Shown here piece after piece: positions 24,573-36,978 of a stretch of 64,000 nucleotides of DNA (positions within the stretch are counted from its first letter, which is position 1; every line of letters starts with the position of its first letter). Made by a program: the position numbers and the translations under genes. The notes beneath the pieces are model-generated. The model had not been told where the DNA came from, made no database searches, and was given only the letters and a program-made list of their open reading frames with translations. The stretch is from Nansenia antarctica (lineage: Eukaryota > Chordata > Actinopteri > Argentiniformes > Microstomatidae): contig CAXDII010000545.1 in NCBI GenBank assembly GCA_963989245.1, positions 113,001 to 177,000 on the forward strand, in the 5' to 3' direction.

Positions 24573-27500
24573 TGCAAAAAACAGTCCACTCTCAGAACAG
24601 GCCGCTTGGACACTTTCAGAACAGCTCTGTTAATGACTGAAAACAGCTCTCGAAGAGATTGTCAAAAGAGACTCCGAAAACGAAACGTTGATCACTTTTG
24701 AGCAAAAGGCTGCACACACGTAATTCAAGTTGCTCTGATTGTCATTTAGAGTTACATTATAGGATTATTCAACAACAAGTCAAAATGTGCTCGTGAAAGG
24801 CAGAAAACAACACTTTGATAGTTTGATATAACTTGAGAACGAATGCAAAAAACAGTCCACTCTAAGAACAGGCCGCTTGGACACTTTCAGAACAGCTCTG
24901 TTAATGACTGAAAACAGCTCTCGAAGAGATTGTCAAAAGAGACTCCGAAAACGAAACGTTGATCACTTTTGAGCAAAAGGCTGCACACACGCAATTCAAG
25001 TTGCTCTGATTGTCATTTAGAGTAACATTATAGGATTATTCAACAACAAGTCAAAATGTGCTCGTGAAAGGCAGAAAACAACACTTTGATAGTTTGATAT
25101 AACTTGAGAACGAATGCAAAAAACAGTCCACTCTAAGAACAGGCCGCTTGGACACTTTCAGAACAGCTCTGTTAATGACTGAAAACAGCTCTCGAAGAGA
25201 TTGTCAAAAGAGACTCCGAAAACGAAACGTTGATCACTTTTGAGCAAAAGGCTGCACACACGCAATTCAAGTTGCTCTGATTGTCATTTAGAGTTACATT
25301 ATAGGATTATTCAACAACAAGTCAAAATGTGCTCGTGAAAGGCAGAAAACAACACTTTGATAGTTTGATATAACTTGAGAACGAATGCAAAAAACAGTCC
25401 ACTCTAAGAACAGGCCGCTTGGACACTTTCAGAACAGCTCTGTTAATGACTGAAAACAGCTCTCGAAGAGATTGTCAAAAGAGACTCCGAAAACGAAACG
25501 TTGATCACTTTTGAGCAAAAGGCTGCACACACGCAATTCAAGTTGCTCTGATTGTCATTTAGAGTTACATTATAGGATTATTCAACAACAAGTCAAAATG
25601 TGCTCGTGAAAGGCAGAAAACAACACTTTGATAGTTTGATATAACTTGAGAACGAATGCAAAAAACAGTCCACTCTCAGAACAGGCCGCTTGGACACTTT
25701 CAGAACAGCTCTGTTAATGACTGAAAACAGCTCTCGAAGAGATTGTCAAAAGAGACTCCGAAAACGAAACGTTGATCACTTTTGAGCAAAAGGCTGCACA
25801 CACGCAATTCAAGTTGCTCTGATTGTCATTTAGAGTTACATTATAGGATTATTCAACAACAAGTCAAAATGTGCTCGTGAAAGGCAGAAAACAACACTTT
25901 GATAGTTTGATATAACTTGAGAACGAATGCAAAAAACAGTCCACTCTAAGAACAGGCCGCTTGGACACTTTCAGAACAGCTCTGTTAATGACTGAAAACA
26001 GCTCTCGAAGAGATTGTCAAAAGAGACTCCGAAAACGAAACGTTGATCACTTTTGAGCAAAAGGCTGCACACACGCAATTCAAGTTGCTCTGATTGTCAT
26101 TTAGAGTTACATTATAGGATTATTCAACAACAAGTCAAAATGTGCTCGTGAAAGGCAGAAAACAACACTTTGATAGTTTGATATAACTTGAGAACGAATG
26201 CAAAAAACAGTCCACTCTAAGAACAGGCCGCTTGGACACTTTCAGAACAGCTCTGTTAATGACTGAAAACAGCTCTCGAAGAGATTGTCAAAAGAGACTC
26301 CGAAAACGAAACGTTGATCACTTTTGAGCAAAAGGCTGCACACACGCAATTCAAGTTGCTCTGATTGTCATTTAGAGTTACATTATAGGATTATTCAACA
26401 ACAAGTCAAAATGTGCTCGTGAAAGGCAGAAAACAACACTTTGATAGTTTGATATAACTTGAGAACGAATGCAAAAAACAGTCCACTCTAAGAACAGGCC
26501 GCTTGGACACTTTCAGAACAGCTCTGTTAATGACTGAAAACAGCTCTCGAAGAGATTGTCAAAAGAGACTCCGAAAACGAAACGTTGATCACTTTTGAGC
26601 AAAAGGCTGCACACACGCAATTCAAGTTGCTCTGATTGTCATTTAGAGTTACATTATAGGATTATTCAACAACAAGTCAAAATGTGCTCGTGAAAGGCAG
26701 AAAACAACACTTTGATAGTTTGATATAACTTGAGAACGAATGCAAAAAACAGTCCACTCTAAGAACAGGCCGCTTGGACACTTTCAGAACAGCTCTGTTA
26801 ATGACTGAAAACAGCTCTCGAAGAGATTGTCAAAAGAGACTCCGAAAACGAAACGTTGATCACTTTTGAGCAAAAGGCTGCACACACGCAATTCAAGTTG
26901 CTCTGATTGTCATTTAGAGTAACATTATATGATTATTCAGCAACAAGTCAAAATGTGCTCGTGAAAGGCAGAAAACAAAACTTTGATAGTTTGATATAAC
27001 TTGAGAACGAATGCAAAAAACAGTCCACTCTAAGAACAGGCCGCTTGGACACTTTCAGAACAGCTCTGTTAATGACTGAAAACAGCTCTCGAAGAGATTG
27101 TCAAAAGAGACTCCGAAAACGAAACGTTGATCACTTTTGAGCAAAAGGCTGCACACACGCAATTCAAGTTGCTCTGATTGTCATTTAGAGTTACATTATA
27201 GGATTATTCAACAACAAGTCAAAATGTGCTCGTGAAAGGCAGAAAACAACACTTTGATAGTTTGATATAACTTGAGAACGAATGCAAAAAACAGTCCACT
27301 CTAAGAACAGGCCGCTTGGACACTTTCAGAACAGCTCTGTTAATGACTGAAAACAGCTCTCGAAGAGATTGTCAAAAGAGACTCTGAAAACGAAACGTTG
27401 ATCACTTTTGAGCAAAAGGCTGCACACACGCAATTCAAGTTGCTCTGATTGTCATTTAGAGTTACATTATAGGATTATTCAACAACAAGTCAAAATGTGC

Positions 27501-27824
27501 TCGTGAAAGGCAGAAAACAACACTTTGATAGTTTGATATAACTTGAGAACGAATGCAAAAAACAGTCCACTCTAAGAACAGGCCGCTTGGACACTTTCAG
27601 AACAGCTCTGTTAATGACTGAAAACAGCTCTCGAAGAGATTGTCAAAAGAGACTCCGAAAACGAAACGTTGATCACTTTTGAGCAAAAGGCTGCACACAC
27701 GCAATTCAAGTTGCTCTGATTGTCATTTAGAGTTACATTATAGGATTATTCAACAACAAGTCAAAATGTGCTCGTGAAAGGCAGAAAACAACACTTTGAT
27801 AGTTTGATATAACTTGAGAACGAA
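24573..27824 (+). repeat. H-led block of 12 units (H V A A Z A A A mosaic A L A)
   Basis: Unit starts run every 271 bp from 24573. Where the two preceding blocks have a second H, here (25657) A21C is present but C149T is absent. The unit at 26741 is a mosaic, described separately. Confidence 0.85.
26741..27011 (+). repeat. Mosaic A/B monomer
   Basis: Carries T181A (V mark), then G190T and A200G (B marks), then GT at 221-222 (canonical) and again C239A (B mark). The canonical patch lies wholly between positions 200 and 239, which suggests a gene-conversion tract of under 40 bp inside a B unit. Independent back-mutation of two adjacent bases is less likely. Confidence 0.85.
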
Positions 27825-29721
27825 TGCAAAAAACAGTCCACTCTCAGAACAGGCCGCTTGGACACTTTCAGAACAGCTCTGTTAATGACTGAAAACAGCT
27901 CTCGAAGAGATTGTCAAAAGAGACTCCGAAAACGAAACGTTGATCACTTTTGAGCAAAAGGCTGCACACACGTAATTCAAGTTGCTCTGATTGTCATTTA
28001 GAGTTACATTATAGGATTATTCAACAACAAGTCAAAATGTGCTCGTGAAAGGCAGAAAACAACACTTTGATAGTTTGATATAACTTGAGAACGAATGCAA
28101 AAAACAGTCCACTCTAAGAACAGGCCGCTTGGACACTTTCAGAACAGCTCTGTTAATGACTGAAAACAGCTCTCGAAGAGATTGTCAAAAGAGACTCCGA
28201 AAACGAAACGTTGATCACTTTTGAGCAAAAGGCTGCACACACGCAATTCAAGTTGCTCTGATTGTCATTTAGAGTTACATTATATGATTATTCAGCAACA
28301 AGTCAAAATGTGCTCCAGAAAGGCAGAAAACAAAACTTTGATAGTTTGATATAACTTGAGAACGAATGCAAAAAACAGTCCACTCTAAGAACAGGCCGCT
28401 TGGACACTTTCAGAACAGCTCTGTTAATGACTGAAAACAGCTCTCGAAGAGATTGTCAAAAGAGACTCCGAAAACGAAACGTTGATCACTTTTGAGCAAA
28501 AGGCTGCACACACGCAATTCAAGTTGCTCTGATTGTCATTTAGAGTTACATTATAGGATTATTCAACAACAAGTCAAAATGTGCTCGTGAAAGGCAGAAA
28601 ACAACACTTTGATAGTTTGATATAACTTGAGAACGAATGCAAAAAACAGTCCACTCTAAGAACAGGCCGCTTGGACACTTTCAGAACAGCTCTGTTAATG
28701 ACTGAAAACAGCTCTCGAAGAGATTGTCAAAAGAGACTCTGAAAACGAAACGTTGATCACTTTTGAGCAAAAGGCTGCACACACGCAATTCAAGTTGCTC
28801 TGATTGTCATTTAGAGTTACATTATAGGATTATTCAACAACAAGTCAAAATGTGCTCGTGAAAGGCAGAAAACAACACTTTGATAGTTTGATATAACTTG
28901 AGAACGAATGCAAAAAACAGTCCACTCTAAGAACAGGCCGCTTGGACACTTTCAGAACAGCTCTGTTAATGACTGAAAACAGCTCTCGAAGAGATTGTCA
29001 AAAGAGACTCCGAAAACGAAACGTTGATCACTTTTGAGCAAAAGGCTGCACACACGCAATTCAAGTTGCTCTGATTGTCATTTAGAGTTACATTATAGGA
29101 TTATTCAACAACAAGTCAAAATGTGCTCGTGAAAGGCAGAAAACAACACTTTGATAGTTTGATATAACTTGAGAACGAATGCAAAAAACAGTCCACTCTA
29201 AGAACAGGCCGCTTGGACACTTTCAGAACAGCTCTGTTAATGACTGAAAACAGCTCTCGAAGAGATTGTCAAAAGAGACTCCGAAAACGAAACGTTGATC
29301 ACTTTTGAGCAAAAGGCTGCACACACGCAATTCAAGTTGCTCTGATTGTCATTTAGAGTTACATTATAGGATTATTCAACAACAAGTCAAAATGTGCTCG
29401 TGAAAGGCAGAAAACAACACTTTGATAGTTTGATATAACTTGAGAACGAATGCAAAAAACAGTCCACTCTAAGAACAGGCCGCTTGGACACTTTCAGAAC
29501 AGCTCTGTTAATGACTGAAAACAGCTCTCGAAGAGATTGTCAAAAGAGACTCCGAAAACGAAACGTTGATCACTTTTGAGCAAAAGGCTGCACACACGCA
29601 ATTCAAGTTGCTCTGATTGTCATTTAGAGTTACATTATAGGATTATTCAACAACAAGTCAAAATGTGCTCGTGAAAGGCAGAAAACAACACTTTGATAGT
29701 TTGATATAACTTGAGAACGAA
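27825..29721 (+). repeat. Seven units ending the H domain (H B A L A A A)
   Basis: Unit starts: 27825, 28096, 28367, 28638, 28909, 29180 and 29451. Last H unit in the window. The B that follows it begins TGC, not TAC. After this block the C/S/E composition returns and stays to the end. Confidence 0.88.
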
Positions 29722-32700
29722 TGCAAAAAACAGTCCACTCTAAGAACAGGCCGCTTGGACACTTTCAGAACAGCTCTGTTAATGACTGAAAACAGCTCTC
29801 GAAGAGATTGTCAAAAGAGACTCCGAAAACGAAACGTTGATCACTTTTGAGCAAAAGGCTGCACACACGCAATTCAAGTTGCTCTGATTGTCATTTAGAG
29901 TTACATTATAGGATTATTCAACAACAAGTCAAAATGTGCTCGTGAAAGGCAGAAAACAACACTTTGATAGTTTGATATATAATTGAGAACGAATGCAAAA
30001 AACAGTCCACTCTAAGAACAGGCCGCTTGGACACTTTCAGAACAGCTCAGTTAATGACTGAAAACAGCTCTCGAAGAGATTGTCAAAAGAGACTCCGAAA
30101 ACGAAACGTTGATCACTTTTGAGCAAAAGGCTGCACACACGCAATTCAAGTTGCTCTGATTGTCATTTAGAGTTACATTATAGGAGCATTCAGCAACAAG
30201 TCAAATTGTGCTCCAGAAAAGCAGAAAACAACACTGATAGAACTTGAGAACGAATGCAAAAACAGTCCACTCTCAGAACAGGCCGCTTGGACACTTTCAG
30301 AACAGCTCTGTTAATGACTGAAAACAGCTCTCGAAGAGATTGTCAAAAGAGACTCTGAAAACGAAACGTTGATTACTTTTGAGCAAAAGGCTGCACACAC
30401 GCAATTCAAGTTGCTCTGATTGTCATTTAGAGTAACATTATAGGATTATTCAACAACAAGTCAAAATGTGCTCGTGAAAGGCAGAAAACAACACTTTGAT
30501 AGTTTGATATAACTTGAGAACGAATGCAAAAAACAGTCCACTCTAAGAACAGGCCGCTTGGACACTTTCAGAACAGCTCTGTTAATGACTGAAAACAGCT
30601 CTCGAAGAGATTGTCAAAAGAGACTCTGAAAACGAAACGTTGATTACTTTTGAGCAAAAGGCTGCACACACGCAATTCAAGTTGCTCTGATTGTCATTTA
30701 GAGTAACATTATAGGATTATTCAACAACAAGTCAAAATGTGCTCGTGAAAGGCAGAAAACAACACTTTGATAGTTTGATATAAATTGAGAACGAATGCAA
30801 AAAACAGTCCACTCTAAGAACAGGCCGCTTGGACACTTTCAGAACAGCTCTGTTAATGACTGAAAACAGCTCTCGAAGAGATTGTCAAAAGAGACTCCGA
30901 AAACGAAACGTTGATCACTTTTGAGCAAAAGGCTGCACACACGCAATTCAAGTTGCTCTGATTGTCATTTAGAGTAACATTATAGGATTATTCAACAACA
31001 AGTCAAAATGTGCTCGTGAAAGGCAGAAAACAACACTTTGATAGTTTGATATAACTTGAGAACGAATGCAAAAAACAGTCCACTCTAAGAACAGGCCGCT
31101 TGGACACTTTCAGAACAGCTCTGTTAATGACTGAAAACAGCTCTCGAAGAGATTGTCAAAAGAGACTCCGAAAACGAAACGTTGATCACTTTTGAGCAAA
31201 AGGCTGCACACACGCAATTCAAGTTGCTCTGATTGTCATTTAGAGTTACATTATAGGATTATGCTCGTGAAAGGCAGAAAACAACACTTTGATAGTTTGA
31301 TATATAATTGAGAACGAATGCAAAAAACAGTCCACTCTAAGAACAGGCCGCTTGGACACTTTCAGAACAGCTCAGTTAATGACTGAAAACAGCTCTCGAA
31401 GAGATTGTCAAAAGAGACTCCGAAAACGAAACGTTGATCACTTTTGAGCAAAAGGCTGCACACACGCAATTCAAGTTGCTCTGATTGTCATTTAGAGTTA
31501 CATTATAGGAGCATTCAGCAACAAGTCAAAATGTGCTCCAGAAAAGCAGAAAACAACACTGATAGAACTTGAGAACGAATGCAAAAACAGTCCACTCTCA
31601 GAACAGGCCGCTTGGACACTTTCAGAACAGCTCTGTTAATGACTGAAAACAGCTCTCGAAGAGATTGTCAAAAGAGACTCTGAAAACGAAACGTTGATTA
31701 CTTTTGAGCAAAAGGCTGCACACACGCAATTCAAGTTGCTCTGATTGTCATTTAGAGTTACATTATAGGATTATTCAACAACAAGTCAAAATGTGCTCGT
31801 GAAAGGCAGAAAACAACACTTTGATAGTTTGATATAACTTGAGAACGAATGCAAAAAACAGTCCACTCTAAGAACAGGCCGCTTGGACACTTTCAGAACA
31901 GCTCTGTTAATGACTGAAAACAGCTCTCGAAGAGATTGTCAAAAGAGACTCCGAAAACGAAACGTTGATCACTTTTGAGCAAAAGGCTGCACACACGCAA
32001 TTCAAGTTGCTCTGATTGTCATTTAGAGTTACATTATAGGATTATTCAACAACAAGTCAAAATGTGCTCGTGAAAGGCAGAAAACAACACTTTGATAGTT
32101 TGATATAACTTGAGAACGAATGCAAAAAACAGTCCACTCTAAGAACAGGCCGCTTGGACACTTTCAGAACAGCTCTGTTAATGACTGAAAACAGCTCTCG
32201 AAGAGATTGTCAAAAGAGACTCCGAAAACGAAACGTTGATCACTTTTGAGCAAAAGGCTGCACACACGCAATTCAAGTTGCTCTGATTGTCATTTAGAGT
32301 TACATTATAGGATTATTCAACAACAAGTCAAAATGTGCTCGTGAAAGGCAGAAAACAACACTTTGATAGTTTGATATAACTTGAGAACGAATGCAAAAAA
32401 CAGTCCACTCTAAGAACAGGCCGCTTGGACACTTTCAGAACAGCTCTGTTAATGACTGAAAACAGCTCTCGAAGAGATTGTCAAAAGAGACTCCGAAAAC
32501 GAAACGTTGATCACTTTTGAGCAAAAGGCTGCACACACGCAATTCAAGTTGCTCTGATTGTCATTTAGAGTTACATTATAGGATTATTCAACAACAAGTC
32601 AAAATGTGCTCGTGAAAGGCAGAAAACAACACTTTGATAGTTTGATATAACTTGAGAACGAATGCAAAAAACAGTCCACTCTAAGAACAGGCCGCTTGGA

Positions 32701-32933
32701 CACTTTCAGAACAGCTCTGTTAATGACTGAAAACAGCTCTCGAAGAGATTGTCAAAAGAGACTCCGAAAACGAAACGTTGATCACTTTTGAGCAAAAGGC
32801 TGCACACACGCAATTCAAGTTGCTCTGATTGTCATTTAGAGTTACATTATATGATTATTCAGCAACAAGTCAAAATGTGCTCCAGAAAGGCAGAAAACAA
32901 AACTTTGATAGTTTGATATAACTTGAGAACGAA
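29722..32933 (+). repeat. 12-unit higher-order repeat, 3212 bp, copy 1
   Basis: Order: E C S T V D C S A A A B. Starts: 29722, 29994, 30255, 30525, 30796, 31067, 31319, 31580, 31850, 32121, 32392 and 32663. The first S has A181 and the second T181. The same order and length occur at 43164 and 50121. The C at 29994 has a private CAAATTGTG. Confidence 0.92.
31067..31318 (+). repeat. Type D monomer, copy 3
   Basis: 252 bp, same 20-bp gap and E tail as at 7861; preceded by V and followed by C. Confidence 0.93.
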
Positions 32934-34548
32934 TGCAAAAAACAGTCCACTCTAAGAACAGGCCGCTTGGACACTTTCAGAACAGCTCTGTTAATGACTG
33001 AAAACAGCTCTCGAAGAGATTGTCAAAAGAGACTCCGAAAACGAAACGTTGATCACTTTTGAGCAAAAGGCTGCACACACGCAATTCAAGTTGCTCTGAT
33101 TGTCATTTAGAGTTACATTATAGGAGCATTCAGCAACAAGTCAAAATGTGCTCCAGAAAAGCAGAAAACAACACTGATAGAACTTGAGAACGAATGCAAA
33201 AACAGTCCACTCTCAGAACAGGCCGCTTGGACACTTTCAGAACAGCTCTGTTAATGACTGAAAACAGCTCTCGAAGAGATTGTCAAAAGAGACTCTGAAA
33301 ACGAAACGTTGATTACTTTTGAGCAAAAGGCTGCACACACGCAATTCAAGTTGCTCTGATTGTCATTTAGAGTTACATTATAGGATTATTCAACAACAAG
33401 TCAAAATGTGCTCGTGAAAGGCAGAAAACAACACTTTGATAGTTTGATATAACTTGAGAACGAATGCAAAAAACAGTCCACTCTAAGAACAGGCCGCTTG
33501 GACACTTTCAGAACAGCTCTGTTAATGACTGAAAACAGCTCTCGAAGAGATTGTCAAAAGAGACTCCGAAAACGAAACGTTGATCACTTTTGAGCAAAAG
33601 GCTGCACACACGCAATTCAAGTTGCTCTGATTGTCATTTAGAGTTACATTATAGGATTATTCAACAACAAGTCAAAATGTGCTCGTGAAAGGCAGAAAAC
33701 AACACTTTGATAGTTTGATATAACTTGAGAACGAATGCAAAAAACAGTCCACTCTAAGAACAGGCCGCTTGGACACTTTCAGAACAGCTCTGTTAATGAC
33801 TGAAAACAGCTCTCGAAGAGATTGTCAAAAGAGACTCCGAAAACGAAACGTTGATCACTTTTGAGCAAAAGGCTGCACACACGCAATTCAAGTTGCTCTG
33901 ATTGTCATTTAGAGTTACATTATAGGATTATTCAACAACAAGTCAAAATGTGCTCGTGAAAGGCAGAAAACAACACTTTGATAGTTTGATATAACTTGAG
34001 AACGAATGCAAAAAACAGTCCACTCTAAGAACAGGCCGCTTGGACACTTTCAGAACAGCTCTGTTAATGACTGAAAACAGCTCTCGAAGAGATTGTCAAA
34101 AGAGACTCCGAAAACGAAACGTTGATCACTTTTGAGCAAAAGGCTGCACACACGCAATTCAAGTTGCTCTGATTGTCATTTAGAGTTACATTATAGGATT
34201 ATTCAACAACAAGTCAAAATGTACTCGTGAAAGGCAGAAAACAACACTTTGATAGTTTGATATAACTTGAGAACGAATGCAAAAAACAGTCCACTCTAAG
34301 AACAGGCCGCTTGGACACTTTCAGAACAGCTCTGTTAATGACTGAAAACAGCTCTCGAAGAGATTGTCAAAAGAGACTCCGAAAACGAAACGTTGATCAC
34401 TTTTGAGCAAAAGGCTGCACACACGCAATTCAAGTTGCTCTGATTGTCATTTAGAGTTACATTATATGATTATTCAGCAACAAGTCAAAATGTGCTCCAG
34501 AAAGGCAGAAAACAAAACTTTGATAGTTTGATATAACTTGAGAACGAA
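32934..34548 (+). repeat. Six-unit block (C S A A A B), E unit missing
   Basis: Unit starts: 32934, 33195, 33465, 33736, 34007 and 34278. This is the 7-unit repeat seen at 51718 without its E unit: the preceding B (32663) runs straight into a C that has T56 instead of the usual A56. Loss of one unit by crossover left of position 56 explains both facts. The unit at 34007 has a private GTACTCGTG. Confidence 0.85.
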
Positions 34549-36978
34549 TGCAAAAAACAGTCCACTCTAAGAACAGGCCGCTTGGACACTTTCAGAACAG
34601 CTCTGTTAATGACTGAAAACAGCTCTCGAAGAGATTGTCAAAAGAGACTCCGAAAACGAAACGTTGATCACTTTTGAGCAAAAGGCTGCACACACGCAAT
34701 TCAAGTTGCTCTGATTGTCATTTAGAGTTACATTATAGGATTATTCAACAACAAGTCAAAATGTGCTCGTGAAAGGCAGAAAACAACACTTTGATAGTTT
34801 GATATATAATTGAGAACGAATGCAAAAAACAGTCCACTCTAAGAACAGGCCGCTTGGACACTTTCAGAACAGCTCAGTTAATGACTGAAAACAGCTCTCG
34901 AAGAGATTGTCAAAAGAGACTCCGAAAACGAAACGTTGATCACTTTTGAGCAAAAGGCTGCACACACGCAATTCAAGTTGCTCTGATTGTCATTTAGAGT
35001 TACATTATAGGAGCATTCAGCAACAAGTCAAAATGTGCTCCAGAAAAGCAGAAAACAACACTGATAGAACTTGAGAACGAATGCAAAAAACAGTCCACTC
35101 TCAGAACAGGCCGCTTGGACACTTTCAGAACAGCTCTGTTAATGACTGAAAACAGCTCTCGGAGAGATTGTCAAAAGAGACTCCGAAAACGAAACGTTGA
35201 TCACTTTTGAGCAAAAGGCTGCACACACGCAATTCAAGTTGCTCTGATTGTCATTTAGAGTTACATTATAGGATTATTCAACAACAAGTCAAAATGTGCT
35301 CGTGAAAGGCAGAAAACAACACTTTGATAGTTTGATATAACTTGAGAACGAATGCAAAAAACAGTCCACTCTAAGAACAGGCCGCTTGGACACTTTCAGA
35401 ACAGCTCTGTTAATGACTGAAAACAGCTCTCGAAGAGATTGTCAAAAGAGACTCTGAAAACGAAACGTTGATTACTTTTGAGCAAAAGGCTGCACACACG
35501 CAATTCAAGTTGCTCTGATTGTCATTTAGAGTAACATTATAGGATTATTCAACAACAAGTCAAAATGTGCTCGTGAAAGGCAGAAAACAACACTTTGATA
35601 GTTTGATATAAATTGAGAACGAATGCAAAAAACAGTCCACTCTAAGAACAGGCCGCTTGGACACTTTCAGAACAGCTCTGTTAATGACTGAAAACAGCTC
35701 TCGAAGAGATTGTCAAAAGAGACTCCGAAAACGAAACGTTGATCACTTTTGAGCAAAAGGCTGCACACACGCAATTCAAGTTGCTCTGATTGTCATTTAG
35801 AGTAACATTATAGGATTATTCAACAACAAGTCAAAATGTGCTCGTGAAAGGCAGAAAACAACACTTTGATAGTTTGATATAACTTGAGAACGAATGCAAA
35901 AAACAGTCCACTCTAAGAACTGGCCGCTTGGACACTTTCAGAACAGCTCTGTTAATGACTGAAAACAGCTCTCGAAGAGATTGTCAAAAGAGACTCCGAA
36001 AACGAAACGTTGATCACTTTTGAGCAAAAGGCTGCACACACGCAATTCAAGTTGCTCTGATTGTCATTTAGAGTTACATTATAGGATTATTCAACAACAA
36101 GTCAAAATGTGCTCGTGAAAGGCAGAAAACAACACTTTGATAGTTTGATATAACTTGAGAACGAATGCAAAAAACAGTCCACTCTAAGAACAGGCCGCTT
36201 GGACACTTTCAGAACAGCTCTGTTAATGACTGAAAACAGCTCTCGAAGAGATTGTCAAAAGAGACTCCGAAAACGAAACGTTGATCACTTTTGAGCAAAA
36301 GGCTGCACACACGCAATTCAAGTTGCTCTGATTGTCATTTAGAGTTACATTATAGGATTATTCAACAACAAGTCAAAATGTGCTCGTGAAAGGCAGAAAA
36401 CAACACTTTGATAGTTTGATATAACTTGAGAACGAATGCAAAAAACAGTCCACTCTAAGAACAGGCCGCTTGGACACTTTCAGAACAGCTCTGTTAATGA
36501 CTGAAAACAGCTCTCGAAGAGATTGTCAAAAGAGACTCCGAAAACGAAACGTTGATCACTTTTGAGCAAAAGGCTGCACACACGCAATTCAAGTTGCTCT
36601 GATTGTCATTTAGAGTTACATTATAGGATTATTCAACAACAAGTCAAAATGTGCTCGTGAAAGGCAGAAAACAACACTTTGATAGTTTGATATAACTTGA
36701 GAACGAATGCAAAAAACAGTCCACTCTAAGAACAGGCCGCTTGGACACTTTCAGAACAGCTCTGTTAATGACTGAAAACAGCTCTCGAAGAGATTGTCAA
36801 AAGAGACTCCGAAAACGAAACGTTGATCACTTTTGAGCAAAAGGCTGCACACACGCAATTCAAGTTGCTCTGATTGTCATTTAGAGTTACATTATAGGAT
36901 TATTCAACAACAAGTCAAAATGTGCTCGTGAAAGGCAGAAAACAACACTTTGATAGTTTGATATAACTTGAGAACGAA
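34549..36978 (+). repeat. Nine-unit block (E C Z T V A A A A)
   Basis: Unit starts: 34549, 34821, 35082, 35353, 35624, 35895, 36166, 36437 and 36708. The unit after C (35082) keeps A6 and lacks C103T and C121T, so it is A21C only, with a private A81G inside the otherwise invariant core. The unit at 35895 reads GAACTGGCC in place of GAACAGGCC. Confidence 0.87.
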
